Assembly: GCA_026709745.1 (NCBI GenBank)
Contig: JAPOSJ010000021.1
Location: 1-19,471, forward strand
Reading direction: 5' to 3'
DNA length: 19,471 nt
Source: Candidatus Dadabacteria bacterium
Lineage (GTDB): Bacteria; Desulfobacterota_D; UBA1144; Nemesobacterales; Nemesobacteraceae
In this document: positions 14,201-19,471 of the stretch, one piece after another
How positions within the stretch are numbered: the first letter of the stretch is position 1
How the letters are laid out: each line of letters opens with the position of its first letter
Made by a program: the position numbers and the translations under genes
Notes under the pieces: generated by a model
What the model was told of the DNA's origin: nothing
Database searches by the model: none
The model's input: only the letters and a program-made list of their open reading frames with translations

Positions 14201-15745
14201 ATGAAAGAAAAAGTCATAATTCTTGAAAATAAGGAAAAAGAGGCAAATCTGGGGGGCGGTGAAGCTAGGATCAAAAAACAGCATGATTCTGGCAAGCACA
14301 CGGCCCGGGAGCGAATAACCGAGCTTCTTGACAGGGATACATTTGTTGAGCTTGATAAGTTTGTTCTGCATGGCTGCACGGACTTCGGCATGGACAAAAA
14401 GAAAATACTCGGTGACGGCGTCGTTACTGGATATGGAAAAATTGATGGGCGTCAGGTGTTTGTCTACGCCCAGGATTTCACGGTCTTTGGCGGTTCGCTG
14501 GGTCTTGAGCAGGGAAAGAAGATATGCAAGATAATGGATCTGGCGCTTTCAACTGGTGCACCGGTTATAGGCCTTAACGATTCCGGCGGGGCGAGAATTC
14601 AAGAAGGGGTAAAGAGCCTTGGAGCCTACGGAGAGATATTCCTTCGAAATGTTGTTTCTTCGGGAGTCATACCGCAGATATCCGCGATCATGGGCCCATG
14701 CGCAGGAGGAGCAGTATACTCGCCGGTAATGAACGATTTTACTATCATGTCGAAAGGCGCAAGCTATATGTTTGTTACCGGTCCCGACGTAATCAAGACC
14801 GTTACTCATGAAGAGGTTTCATCAGAAGAACTCGGCGGCGCCATGGTTCATAACTCTGTAAGCGGTGTCGCACATTTCGCCTCGGAGGACGATGACGATT
14901 CAATAGTGATAATAAAGGAACTGCTCGCTTTTCTCCCCTCCAACAACATGGAAGACCCACCCGTAATACATTGCGATGATCCCGTGGACAGAAAGGAGAC
15001 TGACCTTCGCGGCCTTATTCCGGATAATCCTAATAAGCCTTACGACATACTGGATGTTATTCGTCCCGTAGTCGATCATTCGTATTTCTTTGAGGTGCAG
15101 GAGCATTACGCGAAAAATATCGTGATAGGTTTTGCGAGGATGAAGGGACAGCCGGTTGGTGTGGTGGGAAACCAGCCCAAGGTGCTTGCCGGGTGTCTTG
15201 ATATAGACGCTTCGGTCAAGGCGGCCAGATTCGTGAGATTCTGTGACGCTTTCAATATTCCCCTTCTTACTTTTGTTGACGTTCCGGGCTTTTTACCCGG
15301 AACCTCCCAGGAATGGGGAGGCATAATAAGGCATGGTGCAAAGCTTCTTTATGCCTACTGTGAGGCCACTGTCCCGAGAATTACAGTGATAACAAGAAAG
15401 GCCTACGGAGGAGCTTACGACGTTATGTCCTCAAAGCATATAAGAGGTGACGTCAACTTTGCCTATCCCACGGCAGAAATTGCGGTCATGGGGCCTGATG
15501 GGGCAGTCAACATAATTTCCAAGGTGGAAATAGCTGCTGCGGACGACCCCGACAGTGAGAGAATGAGGCTCATTGAGGAGTACAAGAATAATTTCGCGAA
15601 TCCGTACCGCGCGGCGAGCTTGGGTTACATAGACGAGGTCATAAAACCCGAGGATACAAGACCGAGATTGATAGCGGCACTTGAGATGCTCAGCGGAAAA
15701 CGACAGACCCTACCGCCGAAAAAGCACGGGAACATTCCGCTCTGA
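14201..15745 (+). CDS. pccB: Acyl-CoA carboxylase carboxyltransferase subunit (propionyl-CoA type)
   Basis: The product has 514 residues, with GGAG at 14189-14192 before ATG 14201. It carries two crotonase-type halves: the N-half has VYAQDFTVFGGSLG, LNDSGGARIQEGV and GPCAGGAVYSPV (acyl-CoA site), and the C-half has FVDVPGFLPGTSQEWGGIIR and KAYGGAYDVMSSKH then AYPTAEIAVMGPDGAV (carboxybiotin site). D407 in GGAYDVM corresponds to the Asp that in studied actinobacterial enzymes favours propionyl-CoA. It transfers CO2 from carboxybiotin to propionyl-CoA, giving methylmalonyl-CoA, feeding propionate or branched-chain breakdown into succinyl-CoA. It works with the biotin carboxylase and carrier encoded next. 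Methylmalonyl-CoA decarboxylase alpha is homologous, but the biotin carboxylase next door argues for carboxylation. Confidence 0.92.
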   Translation: MKEKVIILENKEKEANLGGGEARIKKQHDSGKHTARERITELLDRDTFVELDKFVLHGCTDFGMDKKKILGDGVVTGYGKIDGRQVFVYAQDFTVFGGSLGLEQGKKICKIMDLALSTGAPVIGLNDSGGARIQEGVKSLGAYGEIFLRNVVSSGVIPQISAIMGPCAGGAVYSPVMNDFTIMSKGASYMFVTGPDVIKTVTHEEVSSEELGGAMVHNSVSGVAHFASEDDDDSIVIIKELLAFLPSNNMEDPPVIHCDDPVDRKETDLRGLIPDNPNKPYDILDVIRPVVDHSYFFEVQEHYAKNIVIGFARMKGQPVGVVGNQPKVLAGCLDIDASVKAARFVRFCDAFNIPLLTFVDVPGFLPGTSQEWGGIIRHGAKLLYAYCEATVPRITVITRKAYGGAYDVMSSKHIRGDVNFAYPTAEIAVMGPDGAVNIISKVEIAAADDPDSERMRLIEEYKNNFANPYRAASLGYIDEVIKPEDTRPRLIAALEMLSGKRQTLPPKKHGNIPL

Positions 15746-15761
15746 GCGGCCGGGTGAGAAT

Positions 15762-17258
15762 ATGTTCAAGAAAATACTGATAGCAAACAGGGGAGAGATA
15801 GCGGTAAGGATCATCAGAGCGTGCCGTGAGCTTGGAATAGTTACCGTTGCGGTTTACTCAGATGCCGACAGAGATGCTCTTCACGTCATGCTTGCCGATG
15901 AGGCTTATCACATAGGGCCGTCAAAACCTTCGGAGAGCTACCTGGTCGCGGAGAAAGTTATTGCCGCCGCAAAAGAGGCCGGAGCTGAAGCCATACACCC
16001 CGGGTTCGGATTTCTCTCTGAGAACGATTCCTTCGCTGAGATGTGCGAGAAAGAAGGCGTGGTTTTCATAGGCCCTTCCTCGGAATCCATAAGGCTTATG
16101 GGGGATAAGGTGACGGCGAGAAAGATAGCCAGGGAAGCAGATGTGCCTCTTGTTCCTGGGTCTGAGGGAGCGGTATCTGATGTTGAAGCATCCAGGGTGG
16201 CGAAAAAGATCGGCTACCCGGTAATGATAAAAGCTTCGGCTGGTGGCGGCGGAAAGGGAATGAGGCTTGTTAATTCCAAGGAGGAGTTCGAATCTTCCCT
16301 CAGAATGGCCCGCAGCGAGGCGTCTTCATCTTTTGGAGACGATTCCGTATTCATAGAAAAATTTATTCAGACACCGAGGCATGTCGAAGTTCAGATTCTT
16401 GGAGACAGGCATGGAAACCTTCTGCACCTCTTTGAGCGTGAATGCTCAATACAGAGACGCCACCAGAAGGTAATAGAAGAAGCTCCCTCGGGATTCATAA
16501 GCCAGAAGACTAGGAAGAACATGTGCGAAGTTGCCCTTCGCATAGCAAATGCGGTTGATTATTACGGTGCTGGCACTGTTGAGTTCATAATGGACCAGGA
16601 AGAGAATTTCTATTTTCTGGAGATGAACACAAGGGTTCAAGTTGAGCATCCGGTCACGGAGATGATTACAGGAATTGATATTGTGAAGTGGATGATAAGG
16701 ATAGCTTCGGGAGAAAAACTGCCCTTTAAACAGTCTGCCGTAAAAATGCAGGGTCATGCCCTTGAGTGCAGGGTTTACGCTGAGGACCCTGCCATGAATT
16801 TACTTCCCTCGCCAGGAGTGCTTCAGTACGTTCGAGCTCCCAGCGGTCCGGGAGTGAGGGACGATTCATCCGTTTACAGCGGCTGCGAAATAACCTCTTT
16901 CTACGATCCAATGCTCTCAAAGCTTGTCGTCTGGGGAAACTCTCGGGAAGATGCTGTGAACAGGATGCTTTCTGCCCTGAGAGAGTACGTTGTTCTTGGG
17001 GTGAGAACCAATCTGGGTTTTCTGATCAGGGTGATGCGGGACCCGGAATTCCGCAAGGCTCAAATTGACACGGGTTTCATAGAAAGACATCCGGAAACCC
17101 TTGTGCCCGAGGAATCCGATTCTGAAGCTATACTCATGGCCGCTGCCGTGGCCATGAACGGCGGCTCAAATCAAATTGTGCAGGGAACAACTGCTTCTTC
17201 TTCAGGCTGGAAACTTTTTGCCAGGAGAATCGGTGTATCCGGGAATCCAATTTTATGA
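15762..17258 (+). CDS. Biotin carboxylase subunit of acyl-CoA carboxylase
   Basis: I start at ATG 15762 (GGTGAGA just upstream), where MFKKILIANRGEIAVRIIRA is the standard N-terminus; an upstream ATG at 15681 would overlap the previous gene. The product has 498 residues in the ATP-grasp fold: IHPGFGFLSEN (78-88), the Gly-rich ATP loop GGGGKGM (161-167), HVEVQILGD and ERECSIQRRHQK, and EMNTRVQVEHPVTE (287-300) with the catalytic Arg/Glu. It carboxylates biotin on the carrier encoded next, using ATP and bicarbonate. It is about 50 residues longer than a plain AccC; the extra C-terminal tail has no motif I recognise. Could be named accC or pccA; the gene context points to propionyl-CoA carboxylase. 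Confidence 0.92.
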   Translation: MFKKILIANRGEIAVRIIRACRELGIVTVAVYSDADRDALHVMLADEAYHIGPSKPSESYLVAEKVIAAAKEAGAEAIHPGFGFLSENDSFAEMCEKEGVVFIGPSSESIRLMGDKVTARKIAREADVPLVPGSEGAVSDVEASRVAKKIGYPVMIKASAGGGGKGMRLVNSKEEFESSLRMARSEASSSFGDDSVFIEKFIQTPRHVEVQILGDRHGNLLHLFERECSIQRRHQKVIEEAPSGFISQKTRKNMCEVALRIANAVDYYGAGTVEFIMDQEENFYFLEMNTRVQVEHPVTEMITGIDIVKWMIRIASGEKLPFKQSAVKMQGHALECRVYAEDPAMNLLPSPGVLQYVRAPSGPGVRDDSSVYSGCEITSFYDPMLSKLVVWGNSREDAVNRMLSALREYVVLGVRTNLGFLIRVMRDPEFRKAQIDTGFIERHPETLVPEESDSEAILMAAAVAMNGGSNQIVQGTTASSSGWKLFARRIGVSGNPIL

Positions 17259-17746
17259 CATACACTTTCAAACTGGGAAACAGTACCTACAAGGTAGATT
17301 TTGAAGAGAAGGAAGGGGTTAGTGTTTTCAGCGTCGACGGTGAGAACAAAGAGATAGAGTTTCTGCGTATAGACGAAAACACCTGTTCAATTCTGGTCAA
17401 CAACCGAAGCATAACCGTGGGGATATTCAGGGAAGGGAAGAAAATACAGGTTTTCCACGAGGGAGACCTTTACGAGATAGAGGCTATCTCTGGAAGGGAT
17501 GTTTCCAAGGCAGAGGGCACGGGAAGTCTTCACATAACGGCGCCGATGCACAGCAGGGTGGTGAAGATACTTAAGCAGCAGGGAGACAGTGTCGAGGTGG
17601 GAGACAGTGTTGTTGTGGTCGAAGCCATGAAGATGGAAAGCGAACTTAAGGCCTCCGCTTCGGGAACCATAAAAGAGATAAAGATTAAAGAAGGGGAAAC
17701 AGTCGAGAAAGATTCTGTTCTGGTTGCTCTATCGGATAGCGAATAA
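17255..17746 (+). CDS. Biotin carboxyl carrier protein of acyl-CoA carboxylase
   Basis: This 163-residue protein has its ATG overlapping the preceding stop (ATGA at 17255-17258), so translation is coupled. The last 70 residues are a biotinyl domain, with ITAPMHSRVVKILKQQGDSV and VVVEAMKMESELKASASGTI, and K126 as the biotinylated lysine. Residues 1-90 are a beta-rich domain (TFKLGNSTYKVDFEE, INDEN-like turns, NNRSITVGIFREGKK) that resembles part of the BT region found inside fused propionyl-CoA carboxylase alpha chains. With the preceding gene it makes a split version of that alpha chain. Confidence 0.9.
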   Translation: MTYTFKLGNSTYKVDFEEKEGVSVFSVDGENKEIEFLRIDENTCSILVNNRSITVGIFREGKKIQVFHEGDLYEIEAISGRDVSKAEGTGSLHITAPMHSRVVKILKQQGDSVEVGDSVVVVEAMKMESELKASASGTIKEIKIKEGETVEKDSVLVALSDSE

Positions 17747-17775
17747 CCATCGAAAAGAATGATTGTTTTGTATCC

Positions 17776-18472
17776 TGTTTTCAAAATTAAAACACAATAG
17801 ATGAATCAGAGTCGAGGAATACCTGATTTGGGGTTTTGAAGCCAAGGTACTGCCTTGGTATGTTGTTCAATTTGTCCATAACTCTGTCCGCATTTTTCTG
17901 TGTCGGCTCGGCTTGCCAGTCTCCCAAGCGCGAGCCCTCATTCACTACCGGGACGTTGTATCTATGCAATGCGGTTTTTATATGTTCTCTTTGGGAGGCT
18001 TTCCCGTAGCGGTTCCTGCGTCTCTTGCGGCAGCGTAGATACATGTGGAGATTCCTTCTACTCATCTTGTATTTCCTTACGTGCTTGTAGATACTTTCGT
18101 GACACTTACTCTGAGTTTCTCGTTTCCAGCAAGGCAGCGGCTTATCTGCAGAGGGATAAGGTTTGTGAACAGTTGTATCTTCCATCCGCAAGCGTTTGTG
18201 CCTGCTTGGGATGATAACCCCGATGGCCACAGTTCGGGGGAAGTTCCCTGCTTATGGTGGATTTGTGGACCCCAGAAGTCTTGCAATCTGGGTTTAGTTG
18301 TGCTCTGCTTTGCGCAAGATGTAAATCTGGTATCTTTGTTCTAGGATAAGTTGCTTGGGTTTTCTTATTGAAACGCTTCTTTTGATCTGGTTGTTAAAAG
18401 TAGAGTTGTGAAGATTATAGCAATTTGCCTTTATAATCTACTTCAAAAAGTTGTGTTTCAAACTTGAAAACA
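17776..18472 (-). mobile_element. Decayed IS30-family insertion sequence with surviving inverted repeats
   Basis: Terminal inverted repeats of about 23 bases can be aligned: left 17776-17798 starting TGTTTTCAA and ending ACACAAT, and right 18450-18472 read on the minus strand, also starting TGTTTTCAA and ending ACACAAC, with about 19 identical positions. Between them lies a broken IS30-type transposase on the minus strand whose stop codon falls inside the left repeat, as is usual for the family. The element is about 700 bases against roughly 1,000-1,100 for complete members, so several hundred bases are missing. GTAT occurs just outside both ends but not at equal distance, so a target duplication is not established. 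Confidence 0.75.
17787..18356 (-). pseudogene. IS30-family transposase remnant (stop, frameshift, core deletion)
   Basis: On the minus strand, KQLILEQRYQIYILRKAEHN (from 18356) matches the IS30 N-terminal helix-turn-helix region, then meets an in-frame TAA at 18294-18296 where relatives have a Gln/Lys codon. Beyond it, IARLL and VHKSTISREL can only be joined by a one-base frameshift at the G run (complement at 18270-18273). A later frame (17787-18230) continues with ESIYKHVRKYKMSRRNLHMY, LRCRKRRRNRYGK and NEGSRLGDWQAEP, then jumps to RVMDKLNNIPRQYLGFKTPN near the C-terminus. The DDE catalytic core between those is deleted, including the usual Asp after GDWEA. It cannot encode an active transposase. 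Confidence 0.85.
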
Positions 18473-18475
18473 CGT

Positions 18476-19459
18476 ATGTATATAATTCCTAAAACATTGA
18501 AAAATCTTCTTTCAGTACTTTGCTTTCTACTTTTTATCTCCTGCGGTTCTGGAAACAAAGCTACAGAGTCCGTGGATATTTCCCGCAAGGACACGCTTAA
18601 TATAAATATCGGCACCGAGCCTCCCACGCTTGACTGGTCTCTCGCCACCGATGTCACATCTTTTACGATTGTAGAGAACATAATGGACGGCCTCGCTGCG
18701 TTTGATGAGAAATACGAGCCGGTGCCCGCTCTCGCGCGAAGCTGGCAGGTAAGCGAGGATGGAAGAACCTATACCTTTAAAATAAGGGAAAAAGTTCTCT
18801 GGACAGACGGAGTGCCGCTTCGGGCCGGCGATTTTCTTTATTCATGGAAAAGGCTTCTTCAGCCTGAAACAGCCGGAAGCTACGCCTATTTTCTTTTTGA
18901 TATAAAAAATGCGAGGAAGTTCAATTCCGGGGAGATAAAGGATTTCGGCAAAGTCGGGATAAAGGTCCCCGATGAACGTACTCTTATTATCACCCTTGAA
19001 AGACCAAGAGCCTATTTTCTGAGTCTGGTCACCTTCATGTCTACCTTTCCAATTAGGAAGGATATTGGTGAGAAATATGGAACTAGGTGGACTGAAGCAG
19101 GGAACATGGTAACTCTGGGGCCTTATAGACTAAAAGAATGGAAACATCATAAGGAAGTTCTTATTGAGGAGTACGGGGACTACTGGGGGGAGAGACCAAG
19201 AAGCGCCAAGAAGGTAAAGATGATAATGAACGAGAATCCCGTATCCACCCTCGCCCTTTATGAAAGCGGGGAACTTGATTTTCTTGATAGTAAGGGAATC
19301 CCCCTGCTTGAAGTTCCGAGGGTCAAGAAGCTTCCAGATTTTAGGCAGAGCATGGTTTTCAGAAACAACTACATAGGTTTTAACACACAAAAAAAACCTT
19401 TTGACAATCCCTTGGTGAGAAATGCTTTTGCAAGTTCTATAGACAGAAAAACACTCTAG
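18476..19459 (+). CDS. Oligopeptide-binding ABC transporter lipoprotein, apparently truncated
   Basis: ATG 18476 gives 327 residues; a TTG at 18464 lies inside the IS30 repeat and is less likely. Residues 8-23 form a lipoprotein signal ending FISC with C23 as the lipidated cysteine. The mature part is SBP_bac_5/OppA-like: NINIGTEPPTLDWSLATD, NIMDGLAAFDEKYEPVPALA, TYTFKIREKVLWTDGVPL, FLYSWKRLLQPETAGSYAYF, MVTLGPYRLKEWKHHKEV, and near the end YIGFNTQKKPFDNPLVRNAF followed by ASSIDRKTL. OppA proteins continue for some 200 more residues, but here an in-frame TAG (19457-19459) stops it after DRKTL, and the same frame goes on GLLQ to the window end. It is a pseudogene, a sequencing error, or a shortened protein. 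Confidence 0.8.
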   Translation: MYIIPKTLKNLLSVLCFLLFISCGSGNKATESVDISRKDTLNINIGTEPPTLDWSLATDVTSFTIVENIMDGLAAFDEKYEPVPALARSWQVSEDGRTYTFKIREKVLWTDGVPLRAGDFLYSWKRLLQPETAGSYAYFLFDIKNARKFNSGEIKDFGKVGIKVPDERTLIITLERPRAYFLSLVTFMSTFPIRKDIGEKYGTRWTEAGNMVTLGPYRLKEWKHHKEVLIEEYGDYWGERPRSAKKVKMIMNENPVSTLALYESGELDFLDSKGIPLLEVPRVKKLPDFRQSMVFRNNYIGFNTQKKPFDNPLVRNAFASSIDRKTL

Positions 19460-19471
19460 GGACTGCTCCAA

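Overview
The window is ordinary bacterial chromosome with a Gram-negative character: an outer-membrane barrel fragment, a lipoprotein-type signal on the last gene, and bacterial-type ribosomal proteins. Housekeeping genes are dense. Promoters that can be read are sigma-70-like, and base composition is moderate except for a visibly AT-rich stretch at the left end. The gene set (Na+-pumping biotin decarboxylase, propionyl-CoA-type carboxylase, FabH, Fur-family regulator, ribosomal L28/L33/L34) fits an uncultivated Gram-negative lineage. The sequence alone does not fix the phylum.

Left end (1-1700): the 3' part of an AT-rich gene that joins a beta-class DNA methyltransferase to a C-terminal HNH nuclease, a 57-residue basic companion, and the remnant of an outer-membrane beta-barrel gene. 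This looks like acquired DNA with a scar next to it. Minus strand 1910-2642: rpmH-rnpA-yidD, with rpmH and rnpA overlapping by 13 bases and with no yidC following. Plus strand 2807-6180: oadG-oadA-oadB, a complete Na+-translocating oxaloacetate decarboxylase-type pump with a readable promoter.

Middle (6563-8247): a Fur/Zur-like regulator with its own promoter and a possible operator, a MerC-type membrane protein, then rpmG-rpmB encoding L33 without zinc cysteines and an L28 without the paired CxxC motifs of zinc forms. Minus strand 8259-10712: an AEC-family permease, fabH (TTG start) and an unrecognised 158-residue protein. Divergent to these is a small single-pass membrane protein. Next comes a minus-strand BtuF-like metal-complex/corrinoid-binding protein.

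Right (12124-17746): gltX, coaE, then a three-gene acyl-CoA (propionyl-CoA) carboxylase: carboxyltransferase, biotin carboxylase, and a separate biotin carrier. CoaE makes CoA, the carboxylase works on acyl-CoA, and OadGAB can turn decarboxylation energy into a Na+ gradient, so two biotin-dependent systems lie within 15 kb. The window closes with a decayed IS30-family element whose inverted repeats survive. Its right end lies four bases before the start of an oligopeptide-binding lipoprotein gene (oppA-like), which itself ends at an early in-frame TAG.

No rRNA, tRNA or CRISPR was seen. The strongest candidates for a second look are the methyltransferase-HNH fusion with its small partner, the IS30 remnant beside a truncated oppA, and the Fur/Zur-MerC-L33/L28 neighbourhood.
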